In this document: piece after piece, positions 16,819-23,966 of the stretch
Layout of the letters: every line of letters starts with the position of its first letter
Numbering within the stretch: position 1 is the stretch's first letter
Assembly (NCBI GenBank): GCA_963748315.1
Contig: CAVVIK010000003.1
Span: 79,414 to 143,413, forward strand
Direction: 5' to 3'
DNA length: 64,000 nt
From: DASPHG01 sp963748315
GTDB lineage: Bacteria > Actinomycetota > Thermoleophilia > Solirubrobacterales > Thermoleophilaceae
Position numbers and translations under genes: made by a program
The notes under the pieces: model-generated
Told to the model about the DNA's origin: nothing
Seen by the model: the letters and a program-made list of their open reading frames with translations, nothing else
Databases searched by the model: none

Positions 16819-17252
16819 AGCTCGACATCGAACTCCCCCCGGCACCGCCCGCCGCCGGCAACTACCAGCTGATGAAGCGCCACCGCGACCTCGTCTTCCT
16901 CTCCGGCCACGGCCCGATCGAGGACGGCAACCTGATCACCGGCAAGATCGGCGCGGACCTGACGGTCGAAGAGGGGGCTCACGCCGCGCGCGTGACCGGC
17001 CTCAACCTGCTCGCCACGCTGAAGGCCGAGCTCGACGACCTCGAGAACGTGACCTCGGTGTTGAAGCTGCTCGGGATGGTGAATGTCGCACCTGGCTTCG
17101 ATGACCTGCCGTCGGTCATCAACGGCTGCTCCGACCTCTTCGTCGAGGTGTTCGGCGCGAAGATCGGAAAGCACGCACGCTCGGCCGTCGGCATGGCCGA
17201 GCTGCCGTTCGGGATGGCGGTCGAGATAGAGGCCGTCGTGGCAGTGCGCTAA
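16815..17252 (+). CDS. RidA/YjgF-YER057c-UK114 family protein
   Basis: 145 residues, starting in the ATGA overlap with the hydratase gene. The family pattern is visible: L-V-F-L-S-G-H-G-P near 28-36, G-A-D-L-T-V-E-E-G near 48-56, a central V-A-R-V-T-G-x-N-L helix, and a C-terminal A-R-S-A-V-G-M-A-E-L-P-F-G segment. The conserved Arg of deaminating RidA proteins may be the R in H-A-R-S. Members hydrolyse reactive imines or act on keto-acid derivatives; a specific substrate cannot be inferred beyond the link with acyl-CoA metabolism. Confidence 0.8.
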   Translation: MKLDIELPPAPPAAGNYQLMKRHRDLVFLSGHGPIEDGNLITGKIGADLTVEEGAHAARVTGLNLLATLKAELDDLENVTSVLKLLGMVNVAPGFDDLPSVINGCSDLFVEVFGAKIGKHARSAVGMAELPFGMAVEIEAVVAVR

Positions 17253-17298
17253 CGGCCGAGCGACGGACCTCAGATCGTCGCTATGCCGTATTAGGGGC

Positions 17299-18087
17299 GT
17301 GGTTCGACTGTACCTCGCCCTCGTCTGCACGCTCGGTGTTCTCCTCGTCATGCCACAGGCGGCGGCGGGCGGGGGTTGGTGGTCCTACATCGACGCGAGC
17401 CGCTCCCACGCCGCCCCGGGACAGAGTGTGGAACTAAAGGAGGCTGATCTGCTCTTCAGCTCGGCCGCGGCCGCCCAGGCAGCGCAGCAGGCCGATCGAT
17501 TCCACGTCTATTTGTTGCGGGGCTTTGACTACTCCGTCGTCGAGCGGGCGATGCACAAGGCGTCGCCGGGCAACTGGTGGTCCCTGGGCGGTGCCGAGGC
17601 GATCGAGGTCGGGCAGGTGACGGTGAAAGCGTCGGACGGCGCGAACCTCGGCAAGGCGCGCGCCGCATTCACGGTGCCGGAGCTTCCGCCGGCGATGTAC
17701 CACCTGATGCTCTGCGACACGGGATGCACCGAACCTCTCGCCGACGTCATCCCCACTCAGGCCTTCACCGTGGTGGCTGATCCGGCTACTGCGCGGATAG
17801 CGAACCGTGTCGACCGCTTGGAGCGCCGCCGCCGGAATCAGGCTTATCAGCTCGCCGCCGCGCGCGCGGACAGTGACCGGGCGGTGACGGCAGAGCGGAA
17901 TGCCCGCGCGGAGCTTGAGCAGCTCGAGGCCAGCGTGGCGTCGCTGGCGAACGAGGACCGGAGTACGCCGCTGGCGTCCGCCGGGTGGCTGGTGGCCGGA
18001 GCGCTTGGCGGGGCTCTGGCCCTGCTCGTCGTGCGCCCTAAGCCTCGTGCCCGGGATCGATCTCGCGGGCGCGCCGGAACCGCATAG
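17299..18087 (+). CDS. Secreted single-pass membrane protein with coiled coil
   Basis: 262 residues from a GTG. Signal peptide about 1-23 (A-A-A-G), soluble domain about 24-155 containing two cysteines in C-D-T-G-C, then a coiled coil about 165-215 (R-V-D-R-L-E-R-R, then A-R-A-E-L-E-Q-L-E), one TM helix about 225-245 and a basic cytoplasmic tail. This is a type I topology with the domain outside. No family recognised. The 3' end overlaps the convergent flavin reductase gene by 50 nt. TATTAG four bases before the start could be part of its promoter. Confidence 0.6.
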   Translation: MVRLYLALVCTLGVLLVMPQAAAGGGWWSYIDASRSHAAPGQSVELKEADLLFSSAAAAQAAQQADRFHVYLLRGFDYSVVERAMHKASPGNWWSLGGAEAIEVGQVTVKASDGANLGKARAAFTVPELPPAMYHLMLCDTGCTEPLADVIPTQAFTVVADPATARIANRVDRLERRRRNQAYQLAAARADSDRAVTAERNARAELEQLEASVASLANEDRSTPLASAGWLVAGALGGALALLVVRPKPRARDRSRGRAGTA

Positions 18088-18478
18088 GCGTCGCGGCGCC
18101 CTCCGTCGTCTCGACTTCGAGCACGAAGGCCACGTGATCGCCGACATCCACCCGGTTCAGGATCGAGCCGGCCGCATATGGACACCCGGCGATCAGCGGA
18201 GCACCTCCGGGGCCGGGTGACCACTCGACCCGCTCGAGCTTGTCCACCTCGTCCGCCGTCTCGCCGCCGAACAACTCAGCGAGGTCAGCACGGTCCTCAG
18301 GGACGACGTGGAGGGCCATGTGGGTTGCCTCCCGCCCGAGCCGGTAGGTCCTGTTCTTGTTCGACAGGCACACGAGGAACCGCACCGGGTCGATCGAGCA
18401 CTGGGTCGCGAAGCCGACGAGGCAGCCGTCGCCGGGGACGGTCGCTATGAACATCGGGTAGTCGAGCTCGTCGAGCAC
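18038..18478 (-). CDS. Flavin reductase-like FMN-binding split-barrel protein
   Basis: 146 residues. The fold pattern G-F-A-T-Q-C-S-I-D-P (about 22-31), V-C-L-S-N-K-N-R-T (about 36-44) and A-L-H-V-V-P (about 55-60) matches the flavin_reduct domain, with the usual substrate-contact region after G-C-P-Y-A-A-G. It probably binds FMN and may reduce it with NAD(P)H or serve a partner monooxygenase; no partner is adjacent. GTG start at 18478 supported by TAACGT six bases upstream. Confidence 0.75.
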   Translation of the reverse strand: MLDELDYPMFIATVPGDGCLVGFATQCSIDPVRFLVCLSNKNRTYRLGREATHMALHVVPEDRADLAELFGGETADEVDKLERVEWSPGPGGAPLIAGCPYAAGSILNRVDVGDHVAFVLEVETTEGAATPMRFRRAREIDPGHEA

Positions 18479-18484
18479 GCGACG

Positions 18485-18494
18485 ACGTTAGCCT
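18485..18494. promoter_or_regulatory. Overlapping divergent -10 elements (flavin reductase / hydrolase)
   Basis: Minus-strand TAACGT (18485-18490) lies six bases before GTG 18478, and plus-strand TAGCCT (18489-18494) lies six bases before ATG 18501. The two hexamers share one TA, so the two leaderless promoters cannot both hold RNA polymerase at once. Confidence 0.5.
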
Positions 18495-18500
18495 GCGTTC

Positions 18501-19343
18501 ATGCCTACAGCTGAAGGCCTGTACTACGAGGAGGCGGGCGAGGGCGAGCCGCTGGTGATGGTCCAGGGCCTCGGGACGGACCACCTCGGGTGGATGCTCC
18601 AGGTGCCCGAGTTCTCGAAGGCCTACCGCGTCATCACGTTCGACAACCGTGACGTCGGCCAGTCGAAGCAGGCCGACGGCCCGTACGAGATCGCGGACAT
18701 GGCGCGCGACGCACTCGCCCTCGCCGACCACTTGGAGCTCGACGAGTTCCACCTGATCGGCATGTCGATGGGCGGCGCGATCGCGCAGGAGATGGCGCTG
18801 CAGGCGCAGGAGCGGCTGCGCACGCTGACGCTCGTCGTGACCTTTGCCGGCGGCGGAAACTGGGCGACCGAGCGCGCCGCGCTGTGGTCTGAGATCCGCG
18901 GCCTGCTCGACCACGAGACCCACCTCGACTGGCTGCTGCTTTACGGCATGTCGGAGCAGTTCTACGCGGACCCCGACCGCATCGCCTACTCGAAGCAGCT
19001 GATGCGCGCGAACCCGCACCCGCAGTCGGTCGAGGCGTTCCAACGCCAGATCGAGGCGAGCGGCCGCCACGAGACGCGCGACCGCCTGGGTCAGATCACG
19101 GTGCCGACCCACGTCATCGGCGCCGAGCACGACACGCTGGTCCCGGTGTGGAAGTCGCAGGAGATCGCCGAGCTGATCCCCGGCGCGGATTACTCGGTCA
19201 TGCCGCGCGCCCCGCACGCGCTGAACATGGAGCGCGCCCAGGAGTTCAACGAGCTGGTGCTCGGCTGGCTTCGGTCAGCGGGGCCCGGGGTTCCAGTCGA
19301 CGGGGCCGGCGACCAGCACGTGGCTGCCGAGCGTCCTGCCTAG
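18501..19343 (+). CDS. Alpha/beta hydrolase
   Basis: 280 residues. N-terminal strand-turn V-Q-G-L-G-T-D (oxyanion region, about 21-27), F-D-N-R-D-V-G-Q-S (about 47-55), nucleophile elbow G-M-S-M-G-G (Ser near 92), acid in G-A-E-H-D-T-L-V-P (about 212-220) and His in A-P-H-A-L-N-M-E-R (about 236). All triad residues are present. Similar to 3-oxoadipate enol-lactonase/esterase-type hydrolases, but the substrate is not identifiable. Ends overlapping the convergent HMG-CoA lyase gene by 69 nt. Confidence 0.82.
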   Translation: MPTAEGLYYEEAGEGEPLVMVQGLGTDHLGWMLQVPEFSKAYRVITFDNRDVGQSKQADGPYEIADMARDALALADHLELDEFHLIGMSMGGAIAQEMALQAQERLRTLTLVVTFAGGGNWATERAALWSEIRGLLDHETHLDWLLLYGMSEQFYADPDRIAYSKQLMRANPHPQSVEAFQRQIEASGRHETRDRLGQITVPTHVIGAEHDTLVPVWKSQEIAELIPGADYSVMPRAPHALNMERAQEFNELVLGWLRSAGPGVPVDGAGDQHVAAERPA

Positions 19344-20192
19344 CACCTTCTGCGCCGAGCCGGCGGCCTCGACCAGCCGCTCGAGGTCGATCCCGGTCTC
19401 GTAGCCCATCTCGTGCAGCATCGAGACGAGATCCTCCGTCGCGATGTTCCCGGTGGCGCCGCGGGGCACCGGGCAGCCGCCCAGCTCCCCGAACGACGAC
19501 TCGAATGAGCGCACGCCGGCCTCGAGCGCGGCCAGAACGTTGGCGAGGCCCTGGCCGCGCGTGTTGTGGAAGTGGGCGGTCAGCTGGGTGCCGGCGAGGC
19601 GCTTGTTCGCCGCTTCGAAGAATTCACTCACCTGGCGCGGGTTCGCCATCCCCGTCGTGTCGCCGAACGCGATCTCGGCGCAACCTGCGGTGATCAGCCG
19701 TTCCGCGATCCCGAACACGCGCTCGGGCGGGACCTCGCCCTCGTACGGGCAGCCGAAGCTGACGGAGATCACGCCCTCGCATCGCAGCCCCTCCTTCAAT
19801 GCGCGCTCGATCACGCGCTCGAGGCCCGCGAGCGACTCCTCGACGCTGCGGTTGACGTTCTTCACGTTGTGCGTCTCGGTCGCGGACAGGAAGAGGTTCA
19901 CCTCGTCGAACCTGTCCCGCTGGCCGAGTGCGTTGTCGAGCCCCTTCTCGTTTGGAATGAGAACCGTCACCGAGACGTCGTCGGGGATGTCCGCCTTCGC
20001 CAGGACCTCCGCCCCGTCGGCGAGCTGCGGGATCACCTCGGGCTTGACGAAACTCGTCACCTCGAGTCGGGACACCCCCGTTCTCGCAAGCAACTCGACC
20101 AGGCGGATCTTCTCGGCCGTCGGGATGACCTCGGGCTCGTTCTGGAACCCATCCCGCGGCCCGACCTCGCGAATGTCGACGCGATCGCTCAC
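19275..20192 (-). CDS. Hydroxymethylglutaryl-CoA lyase
   Basis: 305 residues of a DRE-TIM metallolyase. E-V-G-P-R-D-G-F-Q-N-E (about 9-19, catalytic Arg and metal Asp), V-T-S-F-V (about 45), F-G-D-T-T-G-M-A (about 175-182), the metal-binding H-F-H-N-T-R-G (about 207-213) and the signature loop G-G-C-P-V-P-R-G-A-T-G-N (Cys near 240), which differs slightly from the common G-C-P-Y-A-P-G-A. It splits HMG-CoA to acetyl-CoA and acetoacetate at the end of leucine catabolism; acetoacetate could be re-activated by the synthetase at 9592-11505. Two bases separate it from the SDR gene upstream, so they form one operon. Confidence 0.9.
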   Translation of the reverse strand: MSDRVDIREVGPRDGFQNEPEVIPTAEKIRLVELLARTGVSRLEVTSFVKPEVIPQLADGAEVLAKADIPDDVSVTVLIPNEKGLDNALGQRDRFDEVNLFLSATETHNVKNVNRSVEESLAGLERVIERALKEGLRCEGVISVSFGCPYEGEVPPERVFGIAERLITAGCAEIAFGDTTGMANPRQVSEFFEAANKRLAGTQLTAHFHNTRGQGLANVLAALEAGVRSFESSFGELGGCPVPRGATGNIATEDLVSMLHEMGYETGIDLERLVEAAGSAQKVLGRTLGSHVLVAGPVDWNPGPR

Positions 20193-20194
20193 GC

Positions 20195-20932
20195 CTACAT
20201 CATGCCGAGGCCGCCGCTCACTCCGATCGTCTCGCCTGTGACGTATGACGCGTCGTCCGACGCGAGGTATGCGACAGCGGCCGCGACCTCATCCGGCCGG
20301 CCGATCCGGCCGAGCGCGGTCTTGGAGACCATGCCCTTCACCAGCCGCTCTCCCAGCTCCCCGAGATGCTCAGGGGCCGCCATCAGGAGCGGCGTCTCGA
20401 TCGGCCCGGGCGCGATCGCGTTGCAGCGCACGTTGTAGCGCGCGCTCTCCTGCGCGATCGCCTTCGTGAAGCCGATCACCCCGGCTTTCGCACCCGAGTA
20501 GGTCGCAGACCCCGGCGAGCCGACGCGGCCGGCCTCGGACGCGATGTTGATGATCGTCCCTCCCCCGCGCTCCTGCATCCCGGGCAGCACGGCGTGCGTG
20601 ACGGCCAGGACGCCGATCAGGTTCACGCCGATCACGAGGTCCCACATCTCGGGCGTCGAGTGGATGAAGAAGCCGAACGCGTCCGTGCCCGCGTTGTTCA
20701 CGAGGATGTCGATCGCGCCGGCCTGGTCGACCGCGGCCTTGATCGACTCGGTCGAGCGCACGTCGAGCTCGTAGGCGTCGCCGGACACATCGGCCGCGAT
20801 CTCGCGCGCGGCCTCGCCGTTGATGTCCGTGACGGCGACGTGCGCCCCCTCGGCGGCGAGCCGCGCGCATGTCGCCGCGCCGATGCCGCTGCCGCCGCCG
20901 GTGACGAGCGCCGTCTTTCCTTCGAGCCTCAT
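20195..20932 (-). CDS. Short-chain dehydrogenase/reductase (FabG-like)
   Basis: 245 residues from the ATG at 20932; a longer frame to 20989 would enter the divergent npdG gene. Classical SDR motifs: T-G-G-G-S-G-I-G (about 12-19), N-N-A-G (about 85-88), the catalytic Ser in N-I-A-S-E (about 134) and Y-S-G-A-K (Tyr/Lys about 147-151), then P-G-P-I-E-T-P. Being just upstream of HMG-CoA lyase it may be a 3-hydroxyacyl-CoA dehydrogenase rather than a fatty-acid synthesis enzyme; that is inference from context. Confidence 0.88.
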   Translation of the reverse strand: MRLEGKTALVTGGGSGIGAATCARLAAEGAHVAVTDINGEAAREIAADVSGDAYELDVRSTESIKAAVDQAGAIDILVNNAGTDAFGFFIHSTPEMWDLVIGVNLIGVLAVTHAVLPGMQERGGGTIINIASEAGRVGSPGSATYSGAKAGVIGFTKAIAQESARYNVRCNAIAPGPIETPLLMAAPEHLGELGERLVKGMVSKTALGRIGRPDEVAAAVAYLASDDASYVTGETIGVSGGLGMM

Positions 20933-20940
20933 CGGCGCGC

Positions 20941-20952
20941 AGCGTATAGCGT
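20941..20952. promoter_or_regulatory. Back-to-back divergent -10 elements (SDR / npdG)
   Basis: Minus-strand TACGCT (20941-20946) is eight bases before ATG 20932; plus-strand TAGCGT (20947-20952) is eight bases before ATG 20961. The two hexamers abut with no bases between them. Confidence 0.5.
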
Positions 20953-20960
20953 GGCTGCGA

Positions 20961-21638
20961 ATGGAACCGGTACCCATCGTCGGCGCCACCGGCGCGCTTG
21001 GATTCGGTCTCGCGCTGCGGCTGGCGAAGGCGGACGTGCCGGTCGTGATCGGGTCGCGCCGTCCCGACGCCGCCGCCGAGAGCGCGGAGAAGCTGCGCGA
21101 GCGCGTCCCGGGGGCTCAGGTCGACGGGCTCGAGAACACGGAGGCCGTGACCCGTGGCCCGATCGTCGTGCTGTCGGTGCCGTTCCGCGCGCAGTCGGAG
21201 AACCTGACCAACCTGAAGACCGCTCTCCAGCCGGGCCAGATCCTCGTCGACGCGACGGTCCCGCTCGCCGCGGCGGTGTCCGGCAAGGCGACGCGCCTGC
21301 TCGGGGTGCCGCAGGGCTCGGCCGGCCAGCAGGCGCAGGAGATGGTTCCCGACGGGGTCGAGGTGGTGAGCGCGCTCCACACGGTCAGCGCTCCGGTGCT
21401 GAACGATCTCGAGCAGGAGCTCGACGAGGACGTGCTGCTGGCGGGTGACCGCAGGGCGACCAAGGCGCGGGTCGCCGAGGTGATCGCCCGTATTCCCGGC
21501 CTGCGCCCCGTCAACGCCGGCACGCTCGAGACGGCCAGGCTGATCGAGGGCCTCACGCCGCTCCTGATCTCGGTGAACGCGCGCTACAAGACGCACGCAG
21601 GGATCAAGCTCACCGGCCTGCCCGACGAGCTGTGGTAG
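20961..21638 (+). CDS. npdG: NADPH:F420 oxidoreductase
   Basis: 225 residues from the ATG at 20961. N-terminal Rossmann dinucleotide site G-A-T-G-A-L-G-F-G-L-A (about 7-17), then G-S-R-R-P (about 32-36, contact with the NADP 2'-phosphate), L-S-V-P-F (about 72-76), a central A-L-H-T-V-S segment (about 137-142) and a short C-terminal N-A-R-Y-K-T-H-A-G-I-K. Matches F420-dependent NADP reductases (Fno/NpdG) that move hydride between F420 and NADP. First gene of npdG-cofD-cofC-cofE; its stop overlaps the GTG start of cofD. Confidence 0.88.
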   Translation: MEPVPIVGATGALGFGLALRLAKADVPVVIGSRRPDAAAESAEKLRERVPGAQVDGLENTEAVTRGPIVVLSVPFRAQSENLTNLKTALQPGQILVDATVPLAAAVSGKATRLLGVPQGSAGQQAQEMVPDGVEVVSALHTVSAPVLNDLEQELDEDVLLAGDRRATKARVAEVIARIPGLRPVNAGTLETARLIEGLTPLLISVNARYKTHAGIKLTGLPDELW

Positions 21639-22525
21639 CCGTCCTCGCCGGTGGCACCGGCGGGGCGAAGCTCGCGGCCGGGCTCGCGGAGCTCACCGAC
21701 GTCGCCGTGATCGCGAACACGGGCGACGACATCGACATCTATGGCGTCCATGTCTCTCCCGATCCGGACCTCGTGACGTGGTGGCTCGCGCGCATCATCG
21801 ACGAGCGCGGCTGGGGCATCGCCGGCGACACCTTCGAGGAGATGAAGCGCCAGGACGACCCGTGGTTCCAGCTCGGGGACCGTGACCTCGAGCTCTGCCG
21901 CCTGCGCACCGACGCGCTGCGCACGTCGCGACTGACGGAGGCGCACGCGCGGGTTGTGGAGGCGGTCGGCGTGAAACAGCGCGTCCTGCCGATGTCTGAC
22001 GACCCGGTACGCACCCAAGTGCGCACGCCTAGGGGCTTGCGCCCGCTTCAGGAGTTCCTGATCGTCGACGGGGCCGCGGGGCCGATCGAGGAGGTGGTCC
22101 TCGACGGGGTCGATGCGGCACGCCCGACGCCGGAGGTCGCCGAGGTGCTCGCCACCGCCGAGACGATCGTGATCGGGCCGTCCAACCCGGTGATCTCGAT
22201 CGGGCCGATCCTCGCCGTCCCGGGCATCCCCGCGGCGCTGCGCGAGGCCCCGGCGCCTGTGATCGCCGTCAGCCCGTTCGTGGGCGGCCACGCGATCAAG
22301 GGGCCGACCGACGAGTTCTGTCGCAGCGCCGGGATCGAGCTGTCCGCTCAGGGCATCGCCGACCACTATCGCGACGTCATCGACGGTGTCGTCGCCGACG
22401 AGCCCGTCGAGGGCGTTTCCGGGCTCCTGACCGACACGCTGATGACCGATGCTGGCCGGCGGGAGGCGCTGGCTCGGAAGATCCTGGATTTTGCGGAATC
22501 GGGACCCTCGCTTGGCGCCGGATGA
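21632..22525 (+). CDS. cofD: 2-phospho-L-lactate transferase (CofD/FbiA)
   Basis: 297 residues, GTG start overlapping the end of npdG. Signature N-terminus V-L-A-G-G-T-G-G-A-K-L-A-A-G-L (about 3-17), A-N-T-G-D-D (about 29-34), P-D-L-V-T-W-W-L (about 46), G-P-S-N-P-V-I-S-I-G-P-I (about 183-194) and S-P-F-V-G-G (about 216-221). The enzyme joins the phospholactyl/phosphoenolpyruvyl moiety, activated as a guanylyl diphosphate, to the deazaflavin Fo to give (dehydro)F420-0. Neighbours supply the other F420 steps. Confidence 0.93.
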   Translation: MVAVLAGGTGGAKLAAGLAELTDVAVIANTGDDIDIYGVHVSPDPDLVTWWLARIIDERGWGIAGDTFEEMKRQDDPWFQLGDRDLELCRLRTDALRTSRLTEAHARVVEAVGVKQRVLPMSDDPVRTQVRTPRGLRPLQEFLIVDGAAGPIEEVVLDGVDAARPTPEVAEVLATAETIVIGPSNPVISIGPILAVPGIPAALREAPAPVIAVSPFVGGHAIKGPTDEFCRSAGIELSAQGIADHYRDVIDGVVADEPVEGVSGLLTDTLMTDAGRREALARKILDFAESGPSLGAG

Positions 22526-22548
22526 CCGGCTAATGTCGCCGGAGGCCC

Positions 22549-23259
22549 ATGCGTACGCTCGCCATCCTGCCGGTGAAGAGCTTTGGAGCCGCCAAGCAGC
22601 GGCTCGCGCACTTCCTCGGCCAAGGCTCCCGTGAGGCGCTCGCGCAGGCGATGTTCTCGGACGTGCTCGCGTCGCTGCGGCGGGTGAAGGGACTCGACAC
22701 GATCGCCGTCGTCACCGACGACGCGCGCGCCGAGTCCGCCGCGCGCGGCGGCCGCGTGATCGTGATCCGCGACCGGGACGAGACCGGGCAGTCCGACGCC
22801 ACGCAGCTGGGGATCCAGCACGCGCTCGAGTGCGAATTCGAACGCGTCCTGCTCGTGCCGGGTGACACGCCGCTGCTCGACCCGCTGGAGATCGACGGCA
22901 TGCTCACGCGCGCGAGCGCGGAGCAGCTCGACGCCGTGATCGTGCCGGACCGCGCCGGCGCCGGCACCAACGGACTGCTGTTGCGGCCGCCAACCGTGTT
23001 CGCGCCGAGCTTCGGCCCTGGGAGCTTGGAGCGGCACATCGAGGCCGCGTCGCACGCCGCGATCAGGTTCCGGGTCGAGCGCGTCCGCTCGCTCATGCAC
23101 GACGTCGACACGCCCGACGACCTCTCGGACCTCGCCGTGCTGCTCGACGAGCGCCGCAGCGTCGCGCCCCGCACCCGCGGCGCGCTCCACCAGCTCGACC
23201 ATTCGCAGGCGCGCGCGGCGACCGGGCGCCGTCGCCTCGTCATCCAGAGCGCCGCCTGA
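22549..23259 (+). CDS. cofC: 2-phospho-L-lactate / PEP guanylyltransferase (CofC/FbiD)
   Basis: 236 residues with GGAGG just upstream of the ATG. Nucleotidyltransferase pattern: I-L-P-V-K-S-F (about 5-11), A-K-Q-R-L (about 14-18), V-T-D-D-A (about 54), V-P-G-D-T-P-L-L (metal Asp, about 104-111) and D-V-D-T-P-D-D (about 184-190). It makes the guanylyl-activated lactate or enolpyruvate used by CofD. The basic tail after residue 200 is longer than usual. The TGA stop overlaps the start of cofE. Confidence 0.88.
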   Translation: MRTLAILPVKSFGAAKQRLAHFLGQGSREALAQAMFSDVLASLRRVKGLDTIAVVTDDARAESAARGGRVIVIRDRDETGQSDATQLGIQHALECEFERVLLVPGDTPLLDPLEIDGMLTRASAEQLDAVIVPDRAGAGTNGLLLRPPTVFAPSFGPGSLERHIEAASHAAIRFRVERVRSLMHDVDTPDDLSDLAVLLDERRSVAPRTRGALHQLDHSQARAATGRRRLVIQSAA

Positions 23260-23966
23260 TCTCCCTACGCGCAGTCCCCGGACTGCCCGAGGTCCAGGCC
23301 GGTGACGACCTCGCGGCACTGCTGCCGCCGCTCGCATCCGACGAGATCGTCGTCATCTCGCACAAGGTGGTGTCGAAGGCCGAGGGACGAGTCGTCGAGC
23401 TGGCATCGATCGAGCCGTCGGACGAGGCGCGCGCGCTCGGCAAGCAGGACCCGCGCGTCGCGCAGGTGATCCTCGACGAGTCGGCGGCGATCGTCGCCGC
23501 CCGCGACGGCGTCGTTATCTGCGAGACGCGGCACGGGCTCGTCTGCGCGAACGCCGGCGTTGACCAGTCGAACGTCCCGGGTGACGAGTCCGTCGTGCTG
23601 TTGCCGCTCGATCCGGATGCCTCAGCCCGCGAGCTTCGGTCGCACCTCCCCGAGCGGCCCGGCGTGATCATCTCCGACACGTTCGGCCGCGCCTGGCGGA
23701 CCGGGCAGGTGGAGGTCGCCATCGGGATCGCCGGCGTTCAGCCACTCGACGACTGGCGCGGGCGCGTCGACGCGGAGGGCCACGAGCTCGCGGCGACGCA
23801 GCTGGCCACCGCCGACGCGATCGCCGCCGCGTCCGAGCTGACCCGCGCGAAGGACAGCCGCGAGCCGGTCGTGGTCGTCAGCGGCCTAGGCCGCTTCGTC
23901 ACCGACGACGACGGGCCCGGCGCCGCCGCCCTGATCCGTGCTCGTGCCGAGGACCTCTTCAGGTAG
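23256..23966 (+). CDS. cofE: F420-0:gamma-glutamyl ligase (CofE)
   Basis: About 236 residues if it starts at CTG 23256, which overlaps the cofC stop (CTGA); no ATG, GTG or TTG exists in frame until GTG 23367, which is too late because conserved N-terminal residues (R-A-V-P-G-L-P, then I-V-V-I-S-H-K-V-V-S-K-A-E-G) precede it. Further motifs: D-P-R-V (about 66), the E-T-R-H-G-L-V-C-A-N-A-G-V-D-Q-S-N loop (about 88-104), S-D-T-F-G-R-A-W-R (about 138-146) and I-G-I-A-G. The enzyme adds glutamates to F420-0. Its 3' end overlaps convergent fbiC by 81 nt. Confidence 0.85.
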   Translation: MISLRAVPGLPEVQAGDDLAALLPPLASDEIVVISHKVVSKAEGRVVELASIEPSDEARALGKQDPRVAQVILDESAAIVAARDGVVICETRHGLVCANAGVDQSNVPGDESVVLLPLDPDASARELRSHLPERPGVIISDTFGRAWRTGQVEVAIGIAGVQPLDDWRGRVDAEGHELAATQLATADAIAAASELTRAKDSREPVVVVSGLGRFVTDDDGPGAAALIRARAEDLFR

